A stretch of 34,212 bases of DNA from Bacteroidia bacterium. GTDB taxonomy: Bacteria; Bacteroidota; Bacteroidia; Flavobacteriales; Schleiferiaceae. Where the stretch lies: contig JAUHWX010000005.1 of NCBI GenBank assembly GCA_030427285.1, positions 1 to 34,212 on the forward strand, written 5' to 3'. Numbering within the stretch: position 1 is the stretch's first letter; every line of letters begins with the position of its first letter. This document shows positions 17,124 to 25,555 of the stretch, piece by piece. The position numbers and the translations under genes were made by a program. Below the pieces are notes generated by a model, which ran no database searches, was not told the origin of the DNA, and saw only the letters and a program-made list of their open reading frames with translations.

Positions 17124-17883
17124 CACCATACCACTTATTGCCGGTACAGCCTTGGTTTCGGTGCTTACGGTTTTTATTATCCTTTTTGTTATTCTTTATA
17201 AAAAGGCGCAACTAAGATTTGAGTTAGAACGCCAACAGTTTGAACAAGCACTGCTGGAAAGTGAAGTGGAAATACGTGAGCAAACACTGGCCGACATAGC
17301 TCGTGAGTTACACGACAATATTGGGCAAATAGCCTCACTGGCAAAAATTCAACTAAACATGCTACCGCCTCCAGCAAGTGATGAAGAGGTGGAAAAAATT
17401 GCCGAGTCTAAGCAACTTTTGCAGCACCTCATTACTGAAATACGCGGACTATCCAATTCTCTTAACTATGAAAATGTACAGAGTATGGGGCTCATTGCAA
17501 TGATGGAGAAAGATATAAATCGAATTAATAAAAGTGGTTTTGTCAAAGTAACTTTTCACCCAAAGCCCACTGCTCTTTCGCTAGATTCTAAAATCTCTAT
17601 TTTTCTATATCGCATGTTTCAAGAAACTATAAACAATATACTCAAGCACTCAGAAGCCAACCAGGTGGTGATAGGAATTGAAGAAAAAGCTCAAGAAATA
17701 GTTTTTAGCATAGAGGACAACGGTGTGGGTATGCCCAAAGAAAAACTACAAAAGTTGCTGCACGACAGTACAGGCAATGGTCTAAAAAACATTAAACATA
17801 GATGTAAGATTATTGGCGCCTCTTTTAATATGGAAAGCCGGCCAAATATGGGTACATTTATAAGTATCAATCTACCAACCTAA
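17110..17883 (+). CDS. NarX/DegS-like sensor histidine kinase without sensor domain
   Basis: 257 aa. One membrane helix (~8-29) is followed by a coiled linker (FELERQQFEQALLESEVEI), HisKA_3 with H68 in ARELHDNIGQIASLAKIQL, and HATPase_c with N-box NNILKHSEA, G1 IEDNGVGMP and G2 GNGLKNI. There is no periplasmic or PAS domain, so it must take its signal from another protein; the overlapping upstream seven-helix protein is the natural candidate. The regulator gene begins 6 bp downstream, completing a three-gene signalling operon. Confidence 0.93.
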   Translation: MNPDSTIPLIAGTALVSVLTVFIILFVILYKKAQLRFELERQQFEQALLESEVEIREQTLADIARELHDNIGQIASLAKIQLNMLPPPASDEEVEKIAESKQLLQHLITEIRGLSNSLNYENVQSMGLIAMMEKDINRINKSGFVKVTFHPKPTALSLDSKISIFLYRMFQETINNILKHSEANQVVIGIEEKAQEIVFSIEDNGVGMPKEKLQKLLHDSTGNGLKNIKHRCKIIGASFNMESRPNMGTFISINLPT

Positions 17884-17889
17884 ACCAAT

Positions 17890-18558
17890 ATGCCAAGCCA
17901 ACCAACCCCACTAAATATTACCGTAGTTGATGATCACAGCCTTTTTAGAAAAGGCCTTATTAATCTGATCCATCAAATTGACGACCGATTTAAAGTAGTA
18001 AATGAGGCCTGCCATGGCAAAGAGTTTTTAGCTCAAATAAATGATGGTGATGTGGTACCTGATGTAGTAATTATGGACGTAAGTATGCCCATTATGGATG
18101 GGTTTCAGACCACAAAAGCCTTACGTGAAATAAACAAGAAGATTGGAATTTTGGCCCTTACGATGAAGGATGACGAAACTTCACTTATCAGATTGTTGAA
18201 AGCAGGAGTAAACGGCTATCTCAACAAAGACGTAAACCCAGATGAGCTTAGAGAAGCTTTGCATTCGATAGCCGATAATGGATATTATTATACCGAAGAA
18301 GTAGCTGGCAAACTGGTAAATGTGATTACGCATCCTGAGCTTGCCACTAATGAGGGTGTATCCCTCACGGATCAGGAAATGCGTTTTATTGAATTAGCTT
18401 GCTCAGAGCATACCTACAAAATGATTGCCGACATTATGTGCCTAAGCGTAAAAACAGTGGACGGATATCGTGCCAAACTCTTTGATAAACTTGATGTAAA
18501 ATCCAGGGTAGGCTTAGTATTGTATGCGTTGAAACACAACCTTGTTGCATTAGAGTAG
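17890..18558 (+). CDS. NarL/FixJ-type response regulator
   Basis: 222 aa. Receiver domain: VVDDH (D14, D15), phospho-acceptor D63 in VVIMDVSMPIMDG, Thr in ILALTMKDD and Lys in GYLNKD. LuxR-type helix-turn-helix at ~155-218 (LTDQEMRFIELACSEHTYKM to GYRAKLFDKLDVKSR). Cognate to the kinase 6 bp upstream. The gene ends 5 bp from the stop of the convergent PKD-protein gene. Targets unknown; the DyP operon 2 kb away is a candidate on position alone. Confidence 0.95.
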   Translation: MPSQPTPLNITVVDDHSLFRKGLINLIHQIDDRFKVVNEACHGKEFLAQINDGDVVPDVVIMDVSMPIMDGFQTTKALREINKKIGILALTMKDDETSLIRLLKAGVNGYLNKDVNPDELREALHSIADNGYYYTEEVAGKLVNVITHPELATNEGVSLTDQEMRFIELACSEHTYKMIADIMCLSVKTVDGYRAKLFDKLDVKSRVGLVLYALKHNLVALE

Positions 18559-18563
18559 CCTTC

Positions 18564-20756
18564 CTATTTCTTTATCATAATTCTTCTATAGGTCTCACCT
18601 GTTCTATTCTCCAACTCTACAAGGTAGCTTCCTGATTGCAAGTGTTGGGCAGAAAACTCTATTCTCTCCCCGCGCGTATCTTGAATTACGTTTTGAGAAC
18701 TAAGCTTTTTACCTTTCAAATCGTAAATGTTAATACTTATCAAATCTATGTCTTGGCCAACGCTTATAGTCAAAATATCCTCAACAGGATTGGGGTAAAG
18801 CTCAAAATTCGCTTCTCCCACCAGTTCCTCTATTCCTATTTCGTTTAGTTTAAAACCTTTTGCACTGGATTGCTGGCATGTATTATCAACCGTTAGCTTC
18901 ACGTAATAATGCAGGCCTGGTGTTTGGTATACATGGCGTGGTGTAAGTGTTGTATTATCTGTTGTTCCATCGCCAAAGTCCCACACAAATGACACGGCAT
19001 TCGTGGAGGCTGTACCATCAAAATCTATGGTCATTCCTGCTGAAGTAGTACTCACCACGGTATACGTCCAGGAAGCTTGGGGCGGCAAACAGGTTTCAAT
19101 AGTCTTGCTCACCGCCATTGTATCTCCACAAGCATTTGTTACCGTGAGAACTGCCGTATACGTTCCTCCTGTTGCATAAACATGATTCACACTGTCTCCA
19201 GTTGCGGTTTGTCCATCGCCAAAGTCCCAATAATAATTGCTTATTCCAGCAGACGACAGTGAATGGAAACTCACGGTATCACCCGCTTGTGTATAGTTGA
19301 AATTAGCTGAAATAGAATCACAAACCTGAATGGTGTATGATATAGTGTCTGACATACCGCATACTCCAAAGGCCACAAGATTTACGGTATACGTGCCTGG
19401 TGAAGCAAAACCATGATTTCCCGAAGATAAATTACTACTGGTTCCATCACCAAAATCCCATAAAAGTGAATCGCCTATAGATGCTCCTGCATTGTATTGT
19501 ACTCTCAAAAACTGATTGCTAAGATTGGCAGCAGCCAAAGGTAGAATGCCGACAACCGTGTAATAAGTAAGTGTGTCATCATAAGCGGTCAATTCTGTTC
19601 CACATCTTGAAATAATTACATTTCCATCTGTACCCATTTTGGCCACTAAACTTAGGGTATCACTTAGCGGTGCCGCTTGCGCCAAAGTTACCTCCACTAT
19701 GCTATCCTGAATAAGAATTGCTGAGTTTATGGCCAGGTTTCCGTGTCTGTTTGAAATCACTTGTATATCAGAACCAGAAGTGCTTAACGATCCACGAGAT
19801 AATTGACGTGTGCCAATAAACCTGATTTTATTACTACCACATTGAATTGAGTCAGAATTGGGTACTGATTCATGCTGAATACTTATTGAAGAAACTGATG
19901 TACAAGCATTGGTTCCTGAAATCATCAAATTATAAATCCCTTCTCCTATAAGCACTGAAGCTGAAATAACCGGGTCATATCTATATTCTTTATACTTTAT
20001 CGGGATCACAAAATTTCCGATACTGGCTAGTGAAGCTTGAACTACTCCTGTAGTTGAATTTATACTGTAGGATGAAGTAGTGCCTAACGGGGTATTTTGA
20101 GAGTAACCTGTGGCCCAACTATAATTTATAACAGTAGAACCAGACTTTTTCTGAGGTGTGGTTGGCTCAAAGTGTAAACTATCACCATCAGAATCTGTAT
20201 AACCAAACAAACTAATTGACTTATTTAAGCAGGCTGTTTGTGCAAAGTCTAAATCAGGCACTTGTGGCGAATTATTTGGTCCTACAGTGGTATTTAGTTT
20301 TGCGTAAAAATATGGTGTGTCAAAATTGCTTTGAATGTTTTGAGTAAAATCAAAACGGCCAAAACCTGCGGATATATAAAACAAAATGTCTGCACAATGA
20401 GCTGGTAAAGTAACTACAGCTCTATACTCTGCTATTCCAGAAAAACTGGACGAAGGCCCTGCCTGATTACAATAATCTGCGCCTAAAATAGGACCAACTC
20501 CTCCAGAGGTAACACCTACTCTTGGTAGGCTTTGGGTAAAATTGGTAAAACATGAACTGCTAATATTTATGGTGGTAGAATTTGGTGGATTTATCGAAAA
20601 GCCTCCTCCTTCGTACAACGCTTTTACCGTGACCTCATATTGTAAAGGTTGGCCGGATACGGCTTTGTAGGTAATTATTGCTCCTCCTTTTTCATGTCCG
20701 GCATACATGGCCAAACTAAAAAACAACGTAACTAAGGTGATAATGATTTTTTTCAT
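18564..20756 (-). CDS. Large PKD-domain T9SS-sorted surface protein
   Basis: 730 aa from the ATG at 20756, which begins a signal peptide (KKIIITLVTLFFSLAMYAG); the ATG at 20813 would add 19 non-signal residues. Residues ~20-300 match the N-terminal module of the 2098-3642 protein (HEKGGAIITY, GPNNSP, TTGVV, YKEYRYD, GTNAC). Three PKD domains follow, recognised by LLWDFGDGTSS, YYWDFGDGQTA and FVWDFGDGTTD at about 430, 505 and 590. The tail from FELYPNPVEDILTISV to YRRIMIKK is a type A T9SS sorting domain. Expected on the cell surface or released. PKD domains often give spacing or binding in adhesins and polymer-degrading enzymes; no catalytic domain is present, so a structural or adhesive role is inferred. 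Confidence 0.9.
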   Translation of the reverse strand: MKKIIITLVTLFFSLAMYAGHEKGGAIITYKAVSGQPLQYEVTVKALYEGGGFSINPPNSTTINISSSCFTNFTQSLPRVGVTSGGVGPILGADYCNQAGPSSSFSGIAEYRAVVTLPAHCADILFYISAGFGRFDFTQNIQSNFDTPYFYAKLNTTVGPNNSPQVPDLDFAQTACLNKSISLFGYTDSDGDSLHFEPTTPQKKSGSTVINYSWATGYSQNTPLGTTSSYSINSTTGVVQASLASIGNFVIPIKYKEYRYDPVISASVLIGEGIYNLMISGTNACTSVSSISIQHESVPNSDSIQCGSNKIRFIGTRQLSRGSLSTSGSDIQVISNRHGNLAINSAILIQDSIVEVTLAQAAPLSDTLSLVAKMGTDGNVIISRCGTELTAYDDTLTYYTVVGILPLAAANLSNQFLRVQYNAGASIGDSLLWDFGDGTSSNLSSGNHGFASPGTYTVNLVAFGVCGMSDTISYTIQVCDSISANFNYTQAGDTVSFHSLSSAGISNYYWDFGDGQTATGDSVNHVYATGGTYTAVLTVTNACGDTMAVSKTIETCLPPQASWTYTVVSTTSAGMTIDFDGTASTNAVSFVWDFGDGTTDNTTLTPRHVYQTPGLHYYVKLTVDNTCQQSSAKGFKLNEIGIEELVGEANFELYPNPVEDILTISVGQDIDLISINIYDLKGKKLSSQNVIQDTRGERIEFSAQHLQSGSYLVELENRTGETYRRIMIKK

Positions 20757-20896
20757 GGCTGAGTGGTAATTGTATTGTAAGTACAAAGCTCCCATTCCTG
20801 TATTTAAATACAAGATTCAATTAGTCTGGGCGCATGCTCATCGTCACAGTATAAATCTGACGATAACTCATTGAAACTCTTGTTTTGCTCAAAAGG

Positions 20897-20911
20897 GTGA
20901 CAATGCGTCAC
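20897..20911. promoter_or_regulatory. Small dyad gtgac-N5-gtcac upstream of slyD
   Basis: The dyad sits in the 226-bp divergent region, 72 bp before the slyD start. Its form is reminiscent of CRP/FNR-family sites (tgtgac...gtcac), but it is short and no regulator is known here. Confidence 0.25.
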
Positions 20912-20982
20912 AATTTTGTCTTAGGCATTGTAGTTGCGCCTGACAAAGCTCAATTATTAAAAAACTGAGAAAAAAATTTTTT

Positions 20983-21411
20983 ATGAGTCAGGTAAAAGAG
21001 AATGACACAGTGAAGGTTCACTACACCGGAAAACTAACAAACGGTGAAGTTTTTGACAGCTCATTGGAGAGAGAACCACTTGAATTCACTTTGGGTCAAG
21101 GCCAACTCATTCCAGGGTTTGAGAAGGGAATGATAAATATGGAGTTGAACGAAAAGAAAACCCTAAATATTCCTTGTGCTGAAGCTTATGGTGAAAGACG
21201 TGAGGAAATGATGCAAGAGGTACCAAAAAATCAGCTTCCACCAGAAGTAAAGCCAGAAGTAGGTATGGGATTAATTTCTCAAACTCCTGATGGACAAGAA
21301 ATGAGACTTACTGTAGCTGAAGTGAAAGACGAAACTATTGTAGTAGATGCTAACCATCCATTGGCTGGTCAAGATCTTGTTTTCGATATCGAACTTCTTG
21401 AGATCAAATAA
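20983..21411 (+). CDS. slyD: SlyD-like FKBP-type peptidyl-prolyl isomerase
   Basis: 142 aa. The FKBP half-domains VKVHYTGKLTNGEVFDSS and LGQGQLIPGFEKGMINM flank the SlyD insert-in-flap domain (~72-125; EEMMQEVPKNQLPPEVKPEVG), and the chain closes with NHPLAGQDLVFDIELLEI, the SlyD signature. Catalyses proline cis-trans isomerisation and has chaperone activity in the cytoplasm. The His/Cys-rich metal-binding tail of Escherichia coli SlyD is absent, as is common outside Gammaproteobacteria. Stand-alone gene with a terminator (21435-21462) shared with the convergent gene. Confidence 0.93.
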   Translation: MSQVKENDTVKVHYTGKLTNGEVFDSSLEREPLEFTLGQGQLIPGFEKGMINMELNEKKTLNIPCAEAYGERREEMMQEVPKNQLPPEVKPEVGMGLISQTPDGQEMRLTVAEVKDETIVVDANHPLAGQDLVFDIELLEIK

Positions 21412-21434
21412 ATATTCGCTTTAGCGAAAATCAG

Positions 21435-21462
21435 AAAGGGTGGCTTATGTCACCCTTTTTTT
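21435..21462. terminator. Terminator between slyD and the convergent GreA/B-like gene
   Basis: aaagggtg (21435-21442) pairs with caccctttt (21451-21458), followed by T's to 21462, giving a good plus-strand terminator. The right arm covers the minus-strand stop codon (21450-21452); on the minus strand the hairpin is followed by ctgatttt, so it could act both ways. Confidence 0.8.
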
Positions 21463-21968
21463 GTGCCTTGCATGTGGTAATTAATCGCAAGAATCTTTAC
21501 AGGCACTTGCTTTCCGCCCATATCAAAACTTAGCTCCTCTCCTACTTTTTTGCCAGACATGGCTTTAACTAAAGGAGCCACAAAGGCAACTCTCCCTTCT
21601 TTTACATTGGCTTCATCTACACCAACTATAGTCACAGTAAATTCACGATTATTGATCCTGTATTTTACAGTTGCCCCAAATCTTACTTCGCCCTTAGGCT
21701 GTTCATTTATATTTATGATTCTCGCTGAAGATATTCGCTCGTTTAAGAGTCGAAGCTTGCCATCAATTTCCATATTGGTGCGCCTGCGCTCGGTATCATT
21801 TTCTTGCTTGTTTGATGCACGCTGTTGCTCCAGTTCCACTTTTTCTTTTTCTAATAAGCGCATTCCTCTTTCAGTAACATAATTAGTCTGCCCTACTGGT
21901 AATGCTGCCCTTGGTGGAATAAAAGGTGCTTCTTCCTGATCTTCTTCTTTTACAAATCCTCTGCTCAT
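21450..21968 (-). CDS. GreA/GreB-family transcription factor with altered coiled-coil tip
   Basis: 172 aa from the ATG at 21968, since MSRGFVKEEDQEEAP is the typical GreB-like N-terminus; the ATG at 21983 adds five residues. An N-terminal coiled coil (~30-85) and a C-terminal FKBP-like GreA/B domain (~90-165) are recognisable (VKYRINNREFTVTIVG, PLVKAMSGKKVGEEL). Gre factors insert the coiled-coil tip into the RNA polymerase secondary channel to rescue backtracked complexes. The usual tip motif GDxSEN reads NKQEN here, so the first catalytic acidic residue appears to be Asn. It may act differently from classic cleavage factors. It starts 42 bp after trkH on the same strand and may be co-transcribed. 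Confidence 0.85.
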   Translation of the reverse strand: MSRGFVKEEDQEEAPFIPPRAALPVGQTNYVTERGMRLLEKEKVELEQQRASNKQENDTERRRTNMEIDGKLRLLNERISSARIININEQPKGEVRFGATVKYRINNREFTVTIVGVDEANVKEGRVAFVAPLVKAMSGKKVGEELSFDMGGKQVPVKILAINYHMQGTKKG

Positions 21969-22010
21969 AGAGGCAGTATACAAATTATTACATGAAATGT
22001 TGAAATAGGA

Positions 22011-23444
22011 CTAGCGATTGCGCCAGAAGTAAGGCATAAATAGAATGAGAACCGTGAATAGCTCAAGACGCCCCATGAGCATTAGGAAACTTAAAAAAAG
22101 CTTGCCCTCTGGCACTATGTGCGCAAAATTATCAACAGGCCCAACGCTACCCAAGCCTGGGCCAATATTACCAAGTGTGGCAGCTACAGAGCCCACAGCC
22201 GACATAAAGTCGAGACCAATCATGGACATCACCAAGGTGCCTCCAAAAAATATAATTAGATAAATAAGCACAAAAGCCGCAATGGTATTAGTAATACTTT
22301 GAGGAACCGCCTTGCCATTGAATCTCACCGGAATAACTGCTGTTGGATGAATTTGCCTTCTAAGTTCTAAGAAACTATTTTTTATCATTACAATTATACG
22401 CATGGTTTTCAGTCCACCTGAGGTACTTCCTGTAGAGCCTCCTGAGAAGAACAGCACAAAAATCAGCATGATTAAGAAATTGGGCCAAAGCAAATAGTTA
22501 TCCGTAATAAAGCCCGTTGTAGTAATAATAGATGCCACCTGGAAAAATCCGTTACGTAGGGCTTCCTCTACTCCATAATTGCCATACACAGCCAGCCCAA
22601 AAGAAACGATAAGGCTAATGATGAGCATATTTAATGCATATACTCTAAATTCTTCATTTTTAAAAATTCGCCCCACCTTACCGGTAAAACCAAAGTATAG
22701 CATGGTAAAATTCACACCCGCCAAAAACATAAATAAGGTGATGATGTAATGAATTGCCGGAGAATCATAGAAAGCAATACTGGCATTTTTGGTTGAAAAA
22801 CCTCCTGTAGCCATTGTTGCCATTGCATGATTTATAGCGTCAAATAATCCCATGCCCGCTATCCATAGCATTAAAGCTTCTATTGCGGTAAGCGCAAAAT
22901 AAATCAACCAAAGTCTTTTGGCTGTTTCAGTAATTCGAGGATGCATTTTATCAGGGGTAACACCTGGAGATTCAGCTACAAAAAGCTGCATACCTCCCAC
23001 CCCTAAAAGAGGTAAAATAGCAATTGTTAATACAATAATTCCCATCCCTCCAAGCCAATGCGTCATGCTTCGCCAAAAGAGTAAGGCTTTGGGCATCGCT
23101 TCAATGTCCGTAAGAATTGTTGCCCCAGTGGTGGTAAATCCACTCACAGTTTCAAAAAATGCATCGATAAAATTTGGAATAGCGCCTCCTATCACAAATG
23201 GCAAACTTCCAAAAAGGGACATGAGCAACCAGCCCATACTCACAATTAGAAACCCATCACGCTTACGTACATCACGGTTACTGTTATCACGCATAAAACG
23301 CAAAACAACACCTACACCAGCAGTAAGCCCCGAAGCTAATAAAAGGTTAATCCAATCTTCGCCATAGTATAAAGCCACAAAAACGCTAATGGCCATCATA
23401 CCTGATACCAGAATCAATAATGTTCCCATCAGGGAAGCAATCAT
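22011..23444 (-). CDS. trkH: TrkH-type potassium uptake channel subunit
   Basis: 477 aa, strongly hydrophobic. The four pore-loop signatures of the TrkH/Ktr superfamily are visible in order: TVSGFTTTGAT, TMATGGFSTKN, ASIITTTGFIT and AATLGNIGPGLG. The third and fourth loops show the normal single-glycine selectivity filters. It forms the membrane pore for K+ entry together with TrkA rings. It starts 25 bp after trkA on the same strand. A little upstream in-frame sequence (LFNFR) before ATG 23444 resembles other TrkH N-termini, so a non-ATG start is not excluded. Confidence 0.95.
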   Translation of the reverse strand: MIASLMGTLLILVSGMMAISVFVALYYGEDWINLLLASGLTAGVGVVLRFMRDNSNRDVRKRDGFLIVSMGWLLMSLFGSLPFVIGGAIPNFIDAFFETVSGFTTTGATILTDIEAMPKALLFWRSMTHWLGGMGIIVLTIAILPLLGVGGMQLFVAESPGVTPDKMHPRITETAKRLWLIYFALTAIEALMLWIAGMGLFDAINHAMATMATGGFSTKNASIAFYDSPAIHYIITLFMFLAGVNFTMLYFGFTGKVGRIFKNEEFRVYALNMLIISLIVSFGLAVYGNYGVEEALRNGFFQVASIITTTGFITDNYLLWPNFLIMLIFVLFFSGGSTGSTSGGLKTMRIIVMIKNSFLELRRQIHPTAVIPVRFNGKAVPQSITNTIAAFVLIYLIIFFGGTLVMSMIGLDFMSAVGSVAATLGNIGPGLGSVGPVDNFAHIVPEGKLFLSFLMLMGRLELFTVLILFMPYFWRNR

Positions 23445-23469
23445 TCTAAAATTGAAAAGATGTGCTTGC

Positions 23470-24810
23470 TTAGTTGAAATAGCGACTCAGTTTTTTGGCA
23501 CAGTTAGACTTTGCAAATACAACAACTCTATCTCCCATTTCTATCTCAAAATTGCCGGTTGGTATCATTCCCTTGTTATCCCGTATTATTCCACCAATAA
23601 GCGCTCCTTTAGGCAAGCCAAGATCTTTAATTTTTTTTCGCGTCACTTTACAATTCGTATTTACCTTGTACTCCATCACTTCGGCATCCAATCCATGAAT
23701 TGTGGAAAGCGCCACAAAGTCTCCTCTTCGAATGTAGCGGTAAATAAAATTAGCAGCAGCAAGTTTTTTATTAATCAAGGAATCGATTCCAATATTATGG
23801 GAAAGAGTTTGATATTCAATATTTTCAACCATGGCAATGGTTTTTTTAACACCACGATCCTTAGCCACAAGGCAACTCAAAATATTCGTCTCAGAGTTTC
23901 CGGTAGCAGCCACAAATACGTCTGTATTTGAAATACCTTCTTCATCCAGCTTTTCTACATCGGTACCATCAAAGTTCAATACCAATATGCCCGGAAAATC
24001 CGCGGCTATTTCTCTTGACTTTTCCGCGTTTTGTTCAATAAGTTTTACGTGAAAGTCTTTGCTTAGTTTACGAGCTAAGTGACGTCCTGTTCGACTACCG
24101 CCCATTATAATAATGGTGCTCACCTGTATCTTTTTTCTTCCGGTAATTTCCAGCACTTCCTCCATTCCTTCGGCATGAGTAATCATGTACAAATGATCTC
24201 CTTCTTCGATTATGGTATGTCCTTGAGGAATAATGGTTTCATGGTTTCGCTTTAAAGCTACCATTACATAGTTTCTAACGGGGTATTGTGAGGCAATTTC
24301 CTGTAAACTCATTCCCGCTATTGTAGCATCTTTTTCTACATCAAGACCAAGCAGTGTGATTTTTCCATTTTCAAATTCAATAGACTCTGAAGCGGCATTG
24401 GCTTTTACCAAATGGCGTACTTCTCGAGCAGCTAAAGATTCCGGGGAAATTAATTCATCAATACCCAACTCATGTAAATTCAGCGTTTCGGTATCAGTAA
24501 GGTATTGCATTTGGCTAATTCGAGCGATAGTCTTTTTAGCACCAAGTTTTTTGGCATATATGGCACTTAGTATATTTGCCTCCTCACTTGAGGTTACCGA
24601 TATAAAAAGATCTGCCGAAGCAATTTTTGCCTTGAGTAATACTTTATAGTCAGTTACCTCTCCTGCAATGGTTATCACATCAATGCTATTATCGAGGTTT
24701 GCAAGTCTTTCTTGATCTTGATCAACAAGACTAATGTTATGAGATTCTCCAGAAAGCCATCTTGACAAATGCGTGCCCACAGCTCCTGCTCCCGCAATCA
24801 CAATATCCAT
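23470..24810 (-). CDS. trkA: TrkA, NAD-binding regulator of potassium uptake
   Basis: 446 aa, the normal length. Two RCK units: TrkA_N with IVIAGAGAVGTHLSRWL (GxGxxG, residues ~3-19) plus TrkA_C, then a second unit with IIIMGGSRTGRHLARKL, where the glycine motif is less regular, plus TrkA_C (GDRVVVFA near the end). Soluble, forms a cytoplasmic ring under TrkH and gates it in response to NADH and nucleotides. A full-match promoter lies at 24833-24864. Operon order trkA-trkH, then probably the Gre-like gene. Confidence 0.96.
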   Translation of the reverse strand: MDIVIAGAGAVGTHLSRWLSGESHNISLVDQDQERLANLDNSIDVITIAGEVTDYKVLLKAKIASADLFISVTSSEEANILSAIYAKKLGAKKTIARISQMQYLTDTETLNLHELGIDELISPESLAAREVRHLVKANAASESIEFENGKITLLGLDVEKDATIAGMSLQEIASQYPVRNYVMVALKRNHETIIPQGHTIIEEGDHLYMITHAEGMEEVLEITGRKKIQVSTIIIMGGSRTGRHLARKLSKDFHVKLIEQNAEKSREIAADFPGILVLNFDGTDVEKLDEEGISNTDVFVAATGNSETNILSCLVAKDRGVKKTIAMVENIEYQTLSHNIGIDSLINKKLAAANFIYRYIRRGDFVALSTIHGLDAEVMEYKVNTNCKVTRKKIKDLGLPKGALIGGIIRDNKGMIPTGNFEIEMGDRVVVFAKSNCAKKLSRYFN

Positions 24811-24832
24811 ACGTTCATTTAGAAATCAGCCA

Positions 24833-24864
24833 CAAAAGTACTATGCTTCTATGATTAATACCAA
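24833..24864 (-). promoter_or_regulatory. Bacteroidota-type promoter of trkA
   Basis: On the minus strand TTG (24864-24862) is followed after 21 nt by TACTTTTG (24840-24833), a full TAnnTTTG match 22 bp before the trkA start. The -7 octamer is the same as in the lipoprotein promoter at 6049-6056. Confidence 0.6.
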
Positions 24865-24902
24865 TTTGTTATTAAAAGCAAATAAGCGAAGATTAATAGG
24901 CT

Positions 24903-25358
24903 TTACCAAGTGTTATCCTTTAAATTATGAACAGCTCGCATGATATCTTTTTGACTTATTTGGCCCAGCAGCTTACCGTCTTCTACTACAGGAAATCGTC
25001 TTAACCTAAGACTTAGAAACATTTGCGCAGCATCAAGAATATTCAGGTTTTGAGATACTGTCTTTACATCGGTATCCATAAATTCTGAAATGGAGACACC
25101 AAGGCTTGGATTATTGAAGTATTTACCTTTTACGAGCTGCTTAAGACAATCTCCTTCAGAAACTATTCCAACTAAGTCATCATTTGAATCAACTACTGGT
25201 CCACCGGACAACCCTTTTTCCAGTAAAGTCTCAATCACCTCTCCCAAGGTTTGATTCCATCGAAAACTTATCACCTTTTTGGTCATAAAATCCTTTACTA
25301 AAATGTGTGGCTTATCTACTTCTGGCTTGGCCTGTTGGCCCTGAAAACTCATTACCAT
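24903..25358 (-). CDS. CBS-domain-pair protein
   Basis: 151 aa made of two CBS domains: VKDFMTKKVISF to GLSGGPVVDSNDDLVGIVSEGDCL and ISEFMDTDVKTVS to LRRFPVVEDGKLLGQISQKDIMRAV. CBS pairs bind adenosyl nucleotides (AMP, ATP, SAM) and sense energy state. There is no fused catalytic domain, so it probably works as a partner protein. An ATG two codons inside (25352) is an alternative start. It lies 92 bp upstream of trkA on the same strand; trkA has its own promoter, but read-through is possible. Confidence 0.92.
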   Translation of the reverse strand: MVMSFQGQQAKPEVDKPHILVKDFMTKKVISFRWNQTLGEVIETLLEKGLSGGPVVDSNDDLVGIVSEGDCLKQLVKGKYFNNPSLGVSISEFMDTDVKTVSQNLNILDAAQMFLSLRLRRFPVVEDGKLLGQISQKDIMRAVHNLKDNTW

Positions 25359-25504
25359 AGCTTTTTATTTTGTGTTTTTCAGAAGATACAAAATTTTAGA
25401 TGATAAGCTTATTTCTTAGTGGATATACGGCATCATTTTCATCTTTACAGCTATGAAAAACCAGCTTGCAATTCCCTATCAATACGGCCTTTCAACCAAA
25501 TTTT

Positions 25505-25540
25505 AATAGTAATAAGATTGCAAATGATAGTATTACTATT
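25505..25540. promoter_or_regulatory. Inverted-repeat operator overlapping the TetR-type gene promoter
   Basis: aatagtaata (25505-25514) and tattactatt (25531-25540) form a perfect 10-bp dyad with a 16-nt spacer. It spans the -33 element and touches the -7 element of the promoter at 25518-25547. This is the expected place for an autorepressor site. Confidence 0.6.
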
Positions 25541-25547
25541 ATATTTG
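25518..25547 (+). promoter_or_regulatory. Bacteroidota-type promoter of the TetR-type gene
   Basis: TTG (25518-25520), a 19-nt spacer and TATATTTG (25540-25547), a full TAnnTTTG match. The ATG at 25556 lies only 8 bp downstream, so the transcript is leaderless or nearly so. Confidence 0.6.
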
Positions 25548-25555
25548 CCGCAGAT

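Noticed and set aside
18564-20756. PKD repeats as a DNA tandem repeat
   Set aside because: The similarity is at protein level only; the three copies differ too much in DNA to be a nucleotide repeat.
22918-23367. 149-codon frame antisense to trkH
   Set aside because: Shadow of a strongly supported gene; Pro/Ile-rich translation without features.
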